From positions 104,625-168,624 of the forward strand of contig NZ_LGDY01000094.1 in assembly GCF_001279525.1 (NCBI RefSeq): a stretch of 64,000 nucleotides of DNA. The letters are read 5' to 3'. Each line of letters starts with the position of its first letter. Positions within the stretch are counted from its first letter, which is position 1. The translations under genes were made by a program, and so were the position numbers. Below the pieces are notes generated by a model, which worked only from the letters and a program-made list of their open reading frames with translations, was not told where the DNA came from and searched no databases. This stretch comes from Nocardia sp. NRRL S-836. Lineage in GTDB: Bacteria > Actinomycetota > Actinomycetes > Mycobacteriales > Pseudonocardiaceae. Below, piece by piece: positions 8,201 through 19,197 of this stretch.

Positions 8201-10075
8201 ATGAACATCGACTTCAACGCCTGGTACGCGCTCGAGAGCGCGATGCAGGACGAGGAGCACCGCCGAGTCAGCCGGGCGACGTTGAAGCGCGTCGCCCGGT
8301 TCGCCGGCCCCCAGCGGCGCGCGGTGCTCGCCCTGCTCGCCACCAGCGCGGTGGCCGCGGTGCTCGCGGTGGCGAGCCCGGTGCTGGCCGGCCGGGTGGT
8401 CGACACCATCATCGGCGGCCGCGACCTGGACCTGGTGCTGTGGCTGGCACTCGCGATCGCGGGCGTGGCCGTGCTGGAGGCCGGTTTCTCGCTGGCCGAG
8501 CGCTGGCAGTCGGCCCGCGTCGGCGAGGACCTGATCCTGCGGCTGCGGCAGTCCGTCTTCGACCACGTGCAACGGATGCCGATCGCGTTCTTCACCCGCA
8601 CCCGCACCGGCGCGCTGGTGTCGCGCCTGAACAACGACGTGATCGCGGCGCAGCGGGCGTTCTCCGAGACGATCTCCGGTGTCGTCACCAACCTCATCGC
8701 CCTGGTGCTGACCCTGGTCGTGATGCTGACGCTCTCGTGGCAGGTCACCGTCCTCGCGATGCTGCTGCTGCCGGTGTTCCTCATCCCCGCGCGGCGGATG
8801 GGCCGGCGCCTGGCGTCGATGCACCGCGAGGCGGCGAACCTCGACTCCGCGATGACGACCCAGATGACCGAGCGCTTCTCCGCGCCGGGCGCCACCCTGA
8901 TCAAGCTGTTCGGCCGGCCCGCCCTGGAGAGCGCGGAGTTCGGCGCGCGTGCCCGTCGTGTGCGTGACATCGGCGTGCGCACCGCCATCGCCCAGTGGCT
9001 GTTCCTCGTGGCGTTGACGCTGGTGTCGTCGTTGGCGCTCGCGCTCGTCTACGGCCTGGGCGGCTACTTCGCGTTCGCGGGCCAGATGGCCCCCGGCACG
9101 ATCGTGACGCTGGCACTGCTGCTGACCCGCCTGTACGCCCCGTTGACCGCCTTGGCCGGCGCACGCGTCGACGTCATGACGGCGCTGGTGTCGTTCGAGC
9201 GCGTCTTCGAGGTGCTGGACCTGCCGCCGTTGATCGAGGAGAGGCCCGGCGCGGTCGCGGTGCCGGACGGCCCGGTCTCGGTGGAGTTCGCGGACGTCCG
9301 CTTCGCCTACCCGGCCGCGGACAAGGTGTCGCTGGCCTCGCTCGAAGAGGTCGCCTCCCTCGACACCCGCGGCGGCGAGGAGATCCTCGGCGGCGTGTCC
9401 TTCACCGCCGAACCCGGCTCGCTGATCGCACTGGTCGGCGCCTCCGGTGCCGGCAAGTCGACGATCGCCGCCCTGCTGCCCCGCCTGTACGACACCGACT
9501 CCGGCGCCGTCCGACTGTCCGGTGTGGACGTCCGCGCCCTGTCGTTCGACTCCCTGCGCGACACCGTCGGCATGGTCACCCAGGACGGCCACCTGTTCCA
9601 CGAGTCGATCGGCGCCAACCTCCGCCTCGCCGCCCCGGCCGCCACCGACGAGGACCTGTGGGACGCCCTGCGCCGCGCCCGCCTCGCCGACCTGGTCGCC
9701 TCGCTGCCCGACCAGCTCGACACGGTGGTCGGCGAACGCGGCTACCGCCTGTCCGGCGGCGAACGCCAACGCCTCACCATCGCCCGCCTGCTGCTGGCCA
9801 AGCCCCGCGTCGTGATCCTGGACGAGGCCACCGCCCACCTCGACTCCCGCTCCGAGGCCGCCGTGCAGGAGGCCCTCGTCGAAGCCCTGGCCGGCCGCAC
9901 CTCGCTGGTGATCGCCCACCGCCTGTCCACCATCCGCGCGGCAGACCAGATCCTCGTCGTGGACCGCGGCCAGATCGTCGAACGCGGCACGCACGAGTCA
10001 CTGCTGGCCCTGGAAGGCCACTACGCCAAGCTGTACCGCACCCAGTTCAGCGAAGAGCCGATCGGAGCCCCGTGA
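8201..10075 (+). CDS. ABC exporter half-transporter (TMD-NBD fusion)
   Basis: A 624-aa multidrug/lipid-type exporter subunit. Residues 1-340 hold six membrane spans with the characteristic [17 protein letters not shown] intracellular loop. The ATPase half has Walker [10 protein letters not shown] near 410-418, a Q-loop at V-T-Q-D-G-H-L-F-H, signature LSGGERQR near 516, Walker [13 protein letters not shown] near 538 and the H-loop at A-H-R-L-S-T. It should act as a homodimer or with an unseen partner. Its stop overlaps the acetyltransferase start (GTGA at 10072-10075), so the two are translationally coupled. Confidence 0.92.
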   Translation: MNIDFNAWYALESAMQDEEHRRVSRATLKRVARFAGPQRRAVLALLATSAVAAVLAVASPVLAGRVVDTIIGGRDLDLVLWLALAIAGVAVLEAGFSLAERWQSARVGEDLILRLRQSVFDHVQRMPIAFFTRTRTGALVSRLNNDVIAAQRAFSETISGVVTNLIALVLTLVVMLTLSWQVTVLAMLLLPVFLIPARRMGRRLASMHREAANLDSAMTTQMTERFSAPGATLIKLFGRPALESAEFGARARRVRDIGVRTAIAQWLFLVALTLVSSLALALVYGLGGYFAFAGQMAPGTIVTLALLLTRLYAPLTALAGARVDVMTALVSFERVFEVLDLPPLIEERPGAVAVPDGPVSVEFADVRFAYPAADKVSLASLEEVASLDTRGGEEILGGVSFTAEPGSLIALVGASGAGKSTIAALLPRLYDTDSGAVRLSGVDVRALSFDSLRDTVGMVTQDGHLFHESIGANLRLAAPAATDEDLWDALRRARLADLVASLPDQLDTVVGERGYRLSGGERQRLTIARLLLAKPRVVILDEATAHLDSRSEAAVQEALVEALAGRTSLVIAHRLSTIRAADQILVVDRGQIVERGTHESLLALEGHYAKLYRTQFSEEPIGAP

Positions 10076-10710
10076 CCATTCCCTCGCCGGACAACCTCTA
10101 CCCGTTGCCTGACTTCCCCCGCACGGTGCTCCTCAAGCCGTTGGTCAAGAACCCGCAGATCGAGGTCGGCGAGTACACCTACTACGACGACCCGTTGCAC
10201 GCCAAAGAGTTCGAGCACCGCAACGTGCTCTACAACTTCGGCCCCGAGAAGCTGGTCATCGGCCGCTACTGCGCACTGGCCGAAGGGGTGCGGTTCATCA
10301 TGTCCGGCGGCAACCACAACATGGCCGGGGTGTCGACGTTCCCGTTCACCATCTTCGGCGGGGCGTGGGGCGAGAAGACGCTGGACCTCGCGCTGGGGGC
10401 GCCGTCGCGCGGGGACACGGTGGTGGGGAACGACGTGTGGATCGGGTATTCGGCGGTGATCATGCCCGGGGTGCGGATCGGGAACGGGGCGATCGTTGCG
10501 GCCGGAGCGGTGGTGGTTTCGGATGTGCCTGCTTATGCGGTGGTGGGTGGGAATCCGGCGAAGGTGGTGAAGATGAGGTACGGGGTGGAGGAGGTTGAGG
10601 TTTTGGAGCGGGTTGCTTGGTGGGAATGGCCGGTGGAGAAGGTTACGGAGCATGTGCGGGTGATCATGGCGGGGACGCCTGGGGAATTGGCGGCTTTGGT
10701 GGAGGGGTGA
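10072..10710 (+). CDS. CatB/Vat-type hexapeptide-repeat acetyltransferase
   Basis: A 212-aa left-handed beta-helix protein. It carries the xenobiotic acyltransferase marks: [18 protein letters not shown], the catalytic-region S-G-G-N-H-N-M near residues 78-84, and V-G-N-D-V-W-I-G followed by hexapeptide turns. This family O-acetylates chloramphenicol or streptogramin A, though many chromosomal members act on unknown sugars or antibiotics. It is coupled to the preceding ABC exporter by a GTGA overlap. Its 3' third has noticeably more T in third codon positions than the 5' part, and that composition continues into the repeat-rich gap that follows. Confidence 0.85.
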   Translation: MTIPSPDNLYPLPDFPRTVLLKPLVKNPQIEVGEYTYYDDPLHAKEFEHRNVLYNFGPEKLVIGRYCALAEGVRFIMSGGNHNMAGVSTFPFTIFGGAWGEKTLDLALGAPSRGDTVVGNDVWIGYSAVIMPGVRIGNGAIVAAGAVVVSDVPAYAVVGGNPAKVVKMRYGVEEVEVLERVAWWEWPVEKVTEHVRVIMAGTPGELAALVEG

Positions 10711-10726
10711 GGGGGCTTGGGGTCGT

Positions 10727-10863
10727 TTGCCTGGTGCCTTGGGGTGGGTGGCTGGGTTGGGTCCGGTGGGCTGTTGCCTTGGCACCGGGGTTGGGTTGCG
10801 TCCGTTGTCTGTCGCCTTGGCACCGTGGCTGGGCAGGCAACTCGTCGATCACCTTGGCAGCGT
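10727..10863 (+). repeat. Degenerate tandem units preceding 240-bp element copy 1
   Basis: Several imperfect copies of a unit of roughly 38 nt built on CCTTGGCACCGGGGTTGGGT lie head to tail. A shorter version precedes copy 3 (35570-35633), and one inverted partial unit flanks copy 2 (21143-21160). No gene is supported in 10711-11823. Confidence 0.65.
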
Positions 10864-11103
10864 GGTTGGTCAGGCAGGGACGACGTTTGGGGTTCATCGC
10901 CGCTTCGCGACGATCGCGATTGGGGCTTGACTTCGAGCCTCTAACGGGGCGATGAGTCGGCCTTCACAAGCCGGGCATAAAGGAGCCCGGCCGATCCCTA
11001 CCAGGATATCGCCCCGCCCTCAAAGTCAAGCCCCAATCGCAAGACCACGGGCTAGTCACCGCTACCAATCGAGGGAAGGTAGAAACGCCTCGCTTCGCTC
11101 GAC
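10864..11103 (+). repeat. 240-bp intergenic element, copy 1 (contains 125-bp palindrome 10916-11040)
   Basis: The outer arms of the palindrome are 10916-10933 (GCGATTGGGGCTTGACTT) and 11023-11040, its exact reverse complement. Inner arms are 10945-10953 (CGGGGCGAT) and 11008-11016. The apex hairpin is CCGGGC (10971-10976) with GCCCGG (10985-10990). A side hairpin CTACC...GGTAG follows in the right flank, and the element ends in CGCTTCGCTCGAC. It shares its length of 240 bp with copies at 20903-21142 and 35634-35873, and all stems are kept. It is either a small non-autonomous mobile element or a structured RNA/DNA element. Confidence 0.85.
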
Positions 11104-11248
11104 GGGTGTGGAAAGCCTGAGGTGAGGGAGATTCGTCTCGCTTCGCTCGATATCGCGGCACCTGCCGGGGATTGGTCCGATGCGGCTCGCCTCACGCGGT
11201 GGGCTCGCCGCGCGAAGCGGCTCCCCTGCAGATGCAGCTTGCTCGCCC

Positions 11249-11431
11249 GATGCGGCGCGCTGGCCAATGCGGCTCCCCCGGTAATGCAGCTCGCCCGCCC
11301 GATGCGGCGCGCTGGCCAATGCGGCTCCCCCGGTAATGCAGCCGCCCGATGCGGCGCGCTGGCCAATGCGGCTCCCCCGGTAATGCAGCTCGCCCGCCCG
11401 ATGCAGCGCGCTGGCCAATGCGGGTCGCCTC
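11249..11431 (+). repeat. 52-bp tandem repeat, about 3.6 copies
   Basis: Units start at 11249, 11301, 11348 and 11400; each opens GATGCGGCGCGCTGGCCAAT (last copy GATGCAGCG...). Periods are 52, 47 and 52 bp, the second unit lacking 5 nt. Adjacent diverged half-units (11170-11248 and 11432-11460) extend the array. The frames across it carry no recognisable protein. Spacers are not unique, so it is not a CRISPR array. Confidence 0.8.
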
Positions 11432-11487
11432 ACCCGATGCGGCTCGCCCCCGCTCGATGCGCACAGCCCCGCCCGCCGCTCCGCCGA

Positions 11488-11567
11488 AAACTGTCGGACC
11501 CCGCGAGTACGTTGGGTCGCGGGGGAGCCAATTCCACGGGGGACCCCTGCGCGAGCCTGCCGGTGAA
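11488..11567 (+). promoter_or_regulatory. Conserved block with DNA-damage-type promoter motif, copy 1
   Basis: CTGTCGGAC (11491-11499), 8 nt, then TACGTT (11508-11513) fits the mycobacterial RecA-NDp/PafBC-dependent promoter pattern TTGTCRGTG-N8-TAnnnT with three mismatches in the left box. It is followed by GGGTCGCGGGGG...GACCCC, able to form a short stem, and by GCCTGCCGGTGAA. The same block occurs at 36328-36406. No ORF follows closely; the patatin starts about 310 nt downstream. Confidence 0.5.
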
Positions 11568-11823
11568 GCGGAGACGGGTGCGCGAACCGGCGCAGCCACA
11601 CCACCTCCATCACGACCCAGGCGATCCAAGCGGCTGGAACGCCCCGAGCGACCGGGACCAGCAAGCCACCACGACCGGAACCAGCACTCCCTCAGCCACG
11701 CGAGCTATCGCCCCGGCCCATCCCCGCGCGCGCCCACCGGCCGAGCAAACGGGCAGGGCTCGGTTCGGTGGCGGATGAGTGAACTTCCGTGACGCACAGT
11801 GCCGCCGAGGCGACCATGGGCAC

Positions 11824-13704
11824 ATGGAGTACGACCGCTACTGCGACCTGACGATGCGTGGGGGCACGACCAGCGGTGTCGTGTACCCGTTGGCGGTCGC
11901 GTCGTTGGCGCGCCACTACCGGTTCCGGCAGGTCGGGGGTGCGTCTGCGGGGGCCATTGCCGCGGCGTTCGCGGCTGCGGCGGAGCGGGGGCGCGACGGA
12001 GGTGGGTTCGAGAAGCTCGCCGGGTTGATCGACTGGTTCACAGGTGGGAGCGGGGCGGACCGGTGGCGGTTGGCGCAGCTGTTCCAGCCGAACGAGAAGA
12101 CGCGGGCGTTGTACCGGATTGTCGTTGCGACCATGCAGAAGCGGGAGACGACCGGGCGCAGTGCGGTGTCGTGCCTGTTCTTCGCGTTGCTCGGGGCGGT
12201 CGGGTGGCGGGCCAAGGCGGTGCTCGGGCTGATGGCGTTGCTGTGGCTCGGTGGGCCGGTGTTGTGGTCCGCGGGGCTGGCGCCTGCGGAGTACCTGCCG
12301 TGGGTGGCGGCGGTGGTCGTCGTGCTGGCGGTGGCCTGTCTGCCGTTGGTGTTGTGGCCGTTGCGGAGCACTTTGCCCTGGCAGGGTTGGGTGTTCGTCG
12401 CGGTGCCGTTGGTGCTGGGGTTGGTGTTCTCACGGCATTACGCGACTGCGGCGGTTGTGTTGTCGGTGTGGCTGGTGCTGACGTTGGCGATGGTCAGTGC
12501 GTTGATCGCCACGTACGCGTATGCCATGCAGCGGTACATGAAGAACAACGCGCGCGGCATCCACTTCGGACTTGTGCCGGGAACGGGTGACTTCACGCCG
12601 TCGTGGCTCGATCGGCTGGCGGGGGTGCCCAGGTCGACCGGGGTGCCGCCGCTCACGGACTGGCTGGCGGATCGGCTGGACGACATCGCGGGGACCGATC
12701 ACGCGCTGACGTTCGGGGATCTGGGTGATGTCAACCTCGTGCTGATGACCACCGATCTGTCCGAGGGACGGCCTTACCGGTTGCCGTCGGCGGTGGGGTG
12801 GCAGTACTGCGAGGAGTGCCTCGGTTACGTGGTTCCGCGGCGGGTCGTCGAGCAGATGAACGGTGCGCCGGCTGAGGGCAGGTGTCCGTTGCACGAGCAC
12901 ATGCCGCTCAGGGAGCTTCCGTCGCGGGAACGGCTTCCGGTCGTGCTCGCGGTGCGGATGAGCCTGTCGTTCCCCGGGCTGATCGCCGCGGTGCCGTTGT
13001 GCCGGGGCGGGAAGGTGCACTGGTTCTCCGACGGCGGGATCACCAGCAACTTCCCGATCCACTTCTTCGACGCGCTGCTCCCCCGCTGGCCCACGTTCGG
13101 GCTGAGCCTGCAGTCGTACCCGAACGGCGACAGGGCCGAGGTGTGGCTGCCCGAGCAGGACGCGTCGGCCGCGGGGGCGCCGTACTCGCAGCTCACGTCG
13201 ATGCCGCGGTTCCTGATGTCCATCCTGGACACCTTCCTCGGCTGGCGGGACACGATGCAGTCGGCGATGCCGGGTTACCGGGGGCGCATCGCGCACGTCC
13301 GGCAGGCCGAGGACGAGGGTGGCACGAACCTGTTCATGCCACCCGACACCATCAGGAGGCTCGCGCAGCGCGGGCAGAAGGCCGGTGATCTGCTGCGGGA
13401 GCGGTTCACGCAGCAGCAGAACACCGACCGCTACCGCTGGATCCGGCTGCGCATGGCGTTGCGCGAGTACCAGGAGCTGGGGGTGCAGGCCGAGGAACGC
13501 GAGGAGCTCTACGCCGGGCTGCTCGACCGGTTCGAGATCCCCGAGGCGCTGCACGAGTGGTTCCGCACGCCGCCGGTGGACGGGGACCCGTACCGGGAGG
13601 ACATCATGGTCGCGCTGGACCACGTCGGCCGGCTCGCCGGGGACGGGCCGTTCGACGGGGTGCCGCCGGTGGATCCGGATTTGCGGCTGACACCACCGGA
13701 GTGA
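11824..13704 (+). CDS. Patatin-like phospholipase with central membrane segments
   Basis: A 626-aa protein from ATG 11824. The patatin Ser-Asp dyad is visible: the glycine-rich R-G-G-T-T-S-G (residues 12-18), the nucleophile elbow GGASAGA (Ser41), and S-D-G-G-I-T-S-N-F-P with the catalytic Asp near residue 403. Between them, residues about 110-225 hold several hydrophobic segments, an insertion unusual for soluble patatins and suggesting membrane anchoring. The C-terminal 200 residues are charged and lack a recognised domain. The likely reaction is lipid acyl hydrolysis. It stands alone, 311 nt after the conserved promoter-like block. An ATG-frame extension of 15 codons upstream is open but not favoured. 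Confidence 0.85.
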   Translation: MEYDRYCDLTMRGGTTSGVVYPLAVASLARHYRFRQVGGASAGAIAAAFAAAAERGRDGGGFEKLAGLIDWFTGGSGADRWRLAQLFQPNEKTRALYRIVVATMQKRETTGRSAVSCLFFALLGAVGWRAKAVLGLMALLWLGGPVLWSAGLAPAEYLPWVAAVVVVLAVACLPLVLWPLRSTLPWQGWVFVAVPLVLGLVFSRHYATAAVVLSVWLVLTLAMVSALIATYAYAMQRYMKNNARGIHFGLVPGTGDFTPSWLDRLAGVPRSTGVPPLTDWLADRLDDIAGTDHALTFGDLGDVNLVLMTTDLSEGRPYRLPSAVGWQYCEECLGYVVPRRVVEQMNGAPAEGRCPLHEHMPLRELPSRERLPVVLAVRMSLSFPGLIAAVPLCRGGKVHWFSDGGITSNFPIHFFDALLPRWPTFGLSLQSYPNGDRAEVWLPEQDASAAGAPYSQLTSMPRFLMSILDTFLGWRDTMQSAMPGYRGRIAHVRQAEDEGGTNLFMPPDTIRRLAQRGQKAGDLLRERFTQQQNTDRYRWIRLRMALREYQELGVQAEEREELYAGLLDRFEIPEALHEWFRTPPVDGDPYREDIMVALDHVGRLAGDGPFDGVPPVDPDLRLTPPE

Positions 13705-13710
13705 ACGCGC

Positions 13711-13716
13711 TAACCT
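13711..13716 (+). promoter_or_regulatory. -10 element for leaderless leader-peptide transcript
   Basis: TAACCT, then 7 nt (CGGGCAC), then ATG 13724. The spacing places the likely transcription start on or beside the A of the ATG. Confidence 0.5.
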
Positions 13717-13723
13717 CGGGCAC

Positions 13724-13774
13724 ATGACGCGCCGATTTAGCCACCCCCGACCTGCGGCGGTGGCGCGCGCCTGA
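13724..13774 (+). CDS. 16-residue leader peptide upstream of the PheRS-like gene
   Basis: ATG-TGA frame encoding MTRRFSHPRPAAVARA, in a 130-nt gap that otherwise lacks a gene. A TAACCT box 7 nt before the ATG suggests leaderless translation. Codons for H-P-R-P (CCCCCGACC, 13744-13752) are exactly complementary to GGTCGGGGG at 13788-13796, 36 nt downstream and before the next start at 13835. Ribosome position on the peptide could therefore decide whether that stem forms. This is the layout of a translation-dependent attenuator. The sensed signal is unknown; the peptide has single Phe and His codons only. Confidence 0.6.
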   Translation: MTRRFSHPRPAAVARA

Positions 13775-13796
13775 ACACCTTCCCGTCGGTCGGGGG
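13744..13796 (+). promoter_or_regulatory. Long-range stem, probable attenuator
   Basis: CCCCCGACC (13744-13752) pairs perfectly with GGTCGGGGG (13788-13796). The left arm lies in the leader ORF, the right arm just after its stop. No U-tract follows, so control of translation or Rho-type termination is more likely than intrinsic termination. Confidence 0.5.
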
Positions 13797-13834
13797 ACCT
13801 CGAACCACACCCCACGACCCGAACGGGAAACCCC

Positions 13835-14863
13835 ATGTACCGCACCGATGAACTCGTGCGCGCCCTGAACGTCCGCGATCTCACCGATCCCGCGCAGGGC
13901 CCGCACGCGATGCAGCTGCTGATCGCCGACCTCAAGGCCGCACTGCCGGACACAGAAGAAGTGCGCCACCATCCGCTCGTACCGGTGGAACACAACTACG
14001 AGCACCTCGGTTATCCGGCAGACGCCGTCACCAGGGATGCCCGCTACACCAGGTACGTCAGCGAGACGTGCATGTTGCGCAGCCACACCACGGCGATGAT
14101 CCCGTCGGCGCTCAAACACGCACAACCCGACGTCACGCTCCTGTGCCCCGGCTTGGTCTATCGCCGTGACACGGTCGATCGGTTGCACACGGGCACACCG
14201 CACCAGCTCGAAGTCTGGCGCATCACGCGGGATGCGGAGCGGCTCGAAGACCTGATCCACACGGTCGTGAGCACGGTTCTGCCGGGTAAGCGTTACCGCA
14301 CAACGGAAGCGCAGCACCCGTACACCACGGACGGGCGGCAGGTCGACGTGTGGCACGACGGTCAGTGGGTGGAGATCGGCGAGTGCGGGTACGCGGCGCG
14401 GCACGTCCTCAAGGACCACCCGCACGGCCTGGCCATGGGGCTGGGCCTGGACCGGCTGGTGATGCTGCGCAAGGGCGTCCCGGACATCCGCCTGCTGCGC
14501 ACCGAGGACCCGCGCATCGCGAGCCAGCTGCAGGACCTGACGCCGTACCGCCCGATCTCCCGGCACCCGGCCGCGACCAGGGACATCTCCATCGTGGCCG
14601 ACGAGAACGCCGACGCCGAGACGCTGGGCGACCGGATCCGCGCGCTGGACCCGCGGGACCTGGTCGAGGAGATCGCGATCCTCAGCGAGACGCCCGCGCA
14701 CGAGCTGCCCGAGCACGTGCGGGAACGGCTCGGCGCGGGACCGGGGCAGAAGAACGTGCTCATCCGCGTGACGATGAGGGCGCCGGAACGCACCCTCACC
14801 GACCGCGAGACGAACGAGCTGAGGGACCGGCTGCTTCAGGGCTTGCGGGCGACGGCGCCGTAG
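13835..14863 (+). CDS. srmL: PheS-related ligase (SrmL-type), class II synthetase core plus C-terminal FDX-ACB-like domain
   Basis: A 342-aa protein with a class IIc synthetase fold: T-C-M-L-R-S-H-T-T-A-M-I-P (motif 2-like region, residues 75-87), R-H-V-L-K-D-H-P-H-G-L-A-M-G-L-G-L-D-R-L-V (motif 3, about 189-209). The last 95 residues (Y-R-P-I-S-R-H-P-A-A-T-R-D-I-S onward) look like the ferredoxin-fold anticodon-binding domain. This single-chain layout resembles mitochondrial PheRS, not the bacterial alpha2-beta2 enzyme. As I recall, such actinobacterial proteins are named PheS-related mystery ligase SrmL. They are not expected to be the cell's normal PheRS. A leader ORF and stem precede it. 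It overlaps the convergent methyltransferase by 28 nt. Confidence 0.75.
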   Translation: MYRTDELVRALNVRDLTDPAQGPHAMQLLIADLKAALPDTEEVRHHPLVPVEHNYEHLGYPADAVTRDARYTRYVSETCMLRSHTTAMIPSALKHAQPDVTLLCPGLVYRRDTVDRLHTGTPHQLEVWRITRDAERLEDLIHTVVSTVLPGKRYRTTEAQHPYTTDGRQVDVWHDGQWVEIGECGYAARHVLKDHPHGLAMGLGLDRLVMLRKGVPDIRLLRTEDPRIASQLQDLTPYRPISRHPAATRDISIVADENADAETLGDRIRALDPRDLVEEIAILSETPAHELPEHVRERLGAGPGQKNVLIRVTMRAPERTLTDRETNELRDRLLQGLRATAP

Positions 14864-15630
14864 ATGCTGATGCGGTCCTCGTAGGAGTCCGGGCGCCACT
14901 CGTTGACGGGGACGACGCCCGGCTCCAGCACCTCCATGCCGTCGAAGAAGCGGACGACGTCGGCGTGCGTGCGGACGCTGATGGCGTTGTCGGTGTTCCG
15001 GTAGACGGCCATGACCTGGGCCGCTTCGGTCTTCTCCTGCGGCGTGAGGCCGTCGTGTGTGGCGTGCGTGATCGCCAGGTAGGAGCCGGAGGGGAACGCC
15101 GCCATGTACTCGGCGGCGGCGCCGTACGGGTCGTCCGAGTCGGGGACGAAGTGCAGGGCCGCGATGATCAGCACGGCGACCGGGCGGTCGAAGTCGAGGA
15201 CGTCGCGGGCACTCCTGAGCACCTTGGCGGGCATGCGCAGGTCGGCCTGCAGTGCCGTCGCGTTGGGGTTGTCGGCGAGCAGGGCGTTGGCGTGGGCGAC
15301 GGCGACCGGCTCGAAGTCGACGTAGACCACGCGCGCGGACGGGTTGTCCTGCTGGGCGATCTCGTGCACGTTGCCGACGGTCGGGATGCCGGAGCCCAGG
15401 TCGATGAACTGGTCGACGCCCAGCGCGACCAGGTGGCGCACGACCCTGCGCAGGAACGAACGGTTGGCCCCCGCGCTCTGGGCGATGCCCGGGAAGATCT
15501 GCTCCACCTGCTTGGCTGCGGCGCGGTCGGCTTCGAAGTTGTGCGAGCCGCCCAGGTAGTAGTCGTACATCCGCGCCACGCTCGGACGGGTGACGTCGAC
15601 GGTGGAGGGCACCCACTTCAGCTCTTCCAT
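14836..15630 (-). CDS. SAM-dependent methyltransferase, Methyltransf_19 (DUF574) family
   Basis: A 264-aa protein from ATG 15630. This start matches the family opening (W-V-P-S-T-V-D-V-T-R-P-S-V-A-R-M-Y-D-Y-Y-L-G-G), although the frame is open back to 15711. The SAM-binding motif is F-I-D-L-G-S-G-I-P-T near residue 85, followed by an acidic Y-V-D-F-E-P. The family is expanded in Streptomyces and Pseudonocardiaceae. Its substrate is unknown; many members sit near regulatory or secondary-metabolite genes. The convergent overlap with the SrmL-type ligase is 28 nt. Confidence 0.85.
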   Translation of the reverse strand: MEELKWVPSTVDVTRPSVARMYDYYLGGSHNFEADRAAAKQVEQIFPGIAQSAGANRSFLRRVVRHLVALGVDQFIDLGSGIPTVGNVHEIAQQDNPSARVVYVDFEPVAVAHANALLADNPNATALQADLRMPAKVLRSARDVLDFDRPVAVLIIAALHFVPDSDDPYGAAAEYMAAFPSGSYLAITHATHDGLTPQEKTEAAQVMAVYRNTDNAISVRTHADVVRFFDGMEVLEPGVVPVNEWRPDSYEDRISIYGAVARKP

Positions 15631-15749
15631 CACCCGCGCATCCTCGCTCCCCGCCACACGGGTGTCCACCGCCACGCGTGCGAACGGCGGTCGTGTCGCC
15701 CGCTCGCTCACAGCGAACGGGCCGGGGGAACACCACCGGGCTGAGGTTG

Positions 15750-15770
15750 GTTGAGCGGTACAGACTCAAC
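15750..15770 (+). promoter_or_regulatory. HAIR-like HspR operator upstream of lon
   Basis: GTTGAGC (15750-15756), 7 nt, ACTCAAC (15764-15770) matches the HAIR consensus CTTGAGT-N7-ACTCAAG in five core positions of each arm and in spacing. Streptomyces lon is a known HspR target. The site lies 18 nt before the lon start, where a bound repressor would block transcription. Confidence 0.65.
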
Positions 15771-15787
15771 TTTGGAGGGTGATGTTG

Positions 15788-18139
<2,352 letters not shown>

Positions 18140-18155
18140 CGGCTTCCGATGGACC

Positions 18156-18199
18156 CCTCGTGGGGGCAGCAGCGGCGACTGTTGCCCCCACGAGGCTTT
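18156..18199 (+). terminator. Rho-independent terminator of lon
   Basis: A perfect 13-bp stem (18156-18168 with 18183-18195, CCTCGTGGGGGCA) followed by CTTTTC. It begins 17 nt after the lon stop and ends just before the convergent gene's stop at 18200. Confidence 0.85.
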
Positions 18200-18667
18200 T
18201 CACTGACCGATGTCGATGACGAGCCGGTCCGGGCTCGTCAGCGTGAACACCCGGTGCCACGACGCGGTGTTGCCGTATCCGACGGCAACCCCCAGCGTGG
18301 CTTCGAAATCGCACGTGAGAGCGACTCCGCGGACGTTCGCGAGGCCGGGCGTCGGGAAGTTGCGCGACCCGGTGTAGGTCGGGTTCCCGGCGTCGTCGTG
18401 GGCGGCGGCGCCGACCAGGACGACCTCGAGGACCTCGTTGCCCGGCACCGGGACGGGCATCCCGGACGCGCAACCGGAGACCTCGGTGACCTCCCGGACG
18501 CGGTGTTCGGCCGGCAGGCCGGACAGGTCCAGCACCACCCGGTCGAACCCGGCGTTGCGGCCGGTTCTGATGTTCGACAGCGTGGGCGTGCTCTGTGCTG
18601 ACGCGACCGGGACGACCGTCAGGACCGCGAGCACCGCCAGCACGACGGCGGCAAGGCGCTTGTTCAT
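18200..18667 (-). CDS. Secreted AMIN-like domain protein, paralogue 1
   Basis: 155 aa with a signal peptide (MNKRLAAVVLAVLAVLTVVP, cut near V-A-S-A-Q). The mature part has the AMIN-like pattern: [27 protein letters not shown] and a final L-T-S-P-D-R-L-V-I-D-I. Two cysteines (G-C-A-S and L-T-C-D) could pair. AMIN-type domains bind cell-wall glycans in other systems, but no partner is shown here. It is tandem with the gene at 18732-19178, whose product has the same motifs. Confidence 0.75.
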   Translation of the reverse strand: MNKRLAAVVLAVLAVLTVVPVASAQSTPTLSNIRTGRNAGFDRVVLDLSGLPAEHRVREVTEVSGCASGMPVPVPGNEVLEVVLVGAAAHDDAGNPTYTGSRNFPTPGLANVRGVALTCDFEATLGVAVGYGNTASWHRVFTLTSPDRLVIDIGQ

Positions 18668-18731
18668 CGTTGGCCCCCTTTCCAGGGCGACTCAGATGCC
18701 TACAAGACGCGTGACGCGGGCCACAGTTGCG

Positions 18732-19178
18732 TCAGTGGTCGATGTCGACCACATACCGCAGCGGGCTGGTCAGGAAGTACGCCCGGTAGCTCGGGTTCGC
18801 CCTGCCCACACCGATCGCGATCGACAGGTCGGCCTCGAAGTCGCACGTGAACACGACGCTCTTCACGTTCGTCAGGTCGGGCGTCGTGAAGTTGCGCGAC
18901 CCGGTGTACCCGTGGGCGTCGGCCGGTGTCAGGCGCACTTCGAGGAACGCCGCTCCGGGCGCCGTGATGGGCTTGCCCGACCCGCAGTTCTCCGGCTGCG
19001 CGATGGCGGAGACGCTGTCCTGCGGCTGCCCGCCGGTGAGGTCGAGCACCACCCGGTCGAACGTCGCGTGCCTGCCGGTCCGGACGTTGGTGAGCTCCGC
19101 GTACTCGGCCGCGGAGGCCACCGGAACGATGCTCAACGCCATCCCCACGGCGATGAGCGCTGCTGCGAAACGCTTCAT
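18732..19178 (-). CDS. Secreted AMIN-like domain protein, paralogue 2
   Basis: 148 aa with signal peptide ([19 protein letters not shown], cut near V-A-S-A-A). The mature chain repeats the motifs of its neighbour: [33 protein letters not shown] and a terminal R-Y-V-V-D-I. It therefore arose by tandem duplication with later divergence. It starts 20 nt after the stop of the deacetylase lipoprotein gene (19198-19959), so deacetylase and both AMIN-like genes may form one cell-envelope unit read leftward. Confidence 0.75.
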   Translation of the reverse strand: MKRFAAALIAVGMALSIVPVASAAEYAELTNVRTGRHATFDRVVLDLTGGQPQDSVSAIAQPENCGSGKPITAPGAAFLEVRLTPADAHGYTGSRNFTTPDLTNVKSVVFTCDFEADLSIAIGVGRANPSYRAYFLTSPLRYVVDIDH

Positions 19179-19197
19179 TGCTCCCCCTCTTCTCCAA

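Noticed and set aside
11249..11431. CRISPR array
   Set aside because: Repeats are contiguous 52-bp units without unique spacers, and there are no cas genes nearby.
10711..11823. Small protein genes in the repeat gap
   Set aside because: Several 60-200 codon frames exist, but they translate the repeats, lack ribosome sites and have no counterparts in copy 3's composite.
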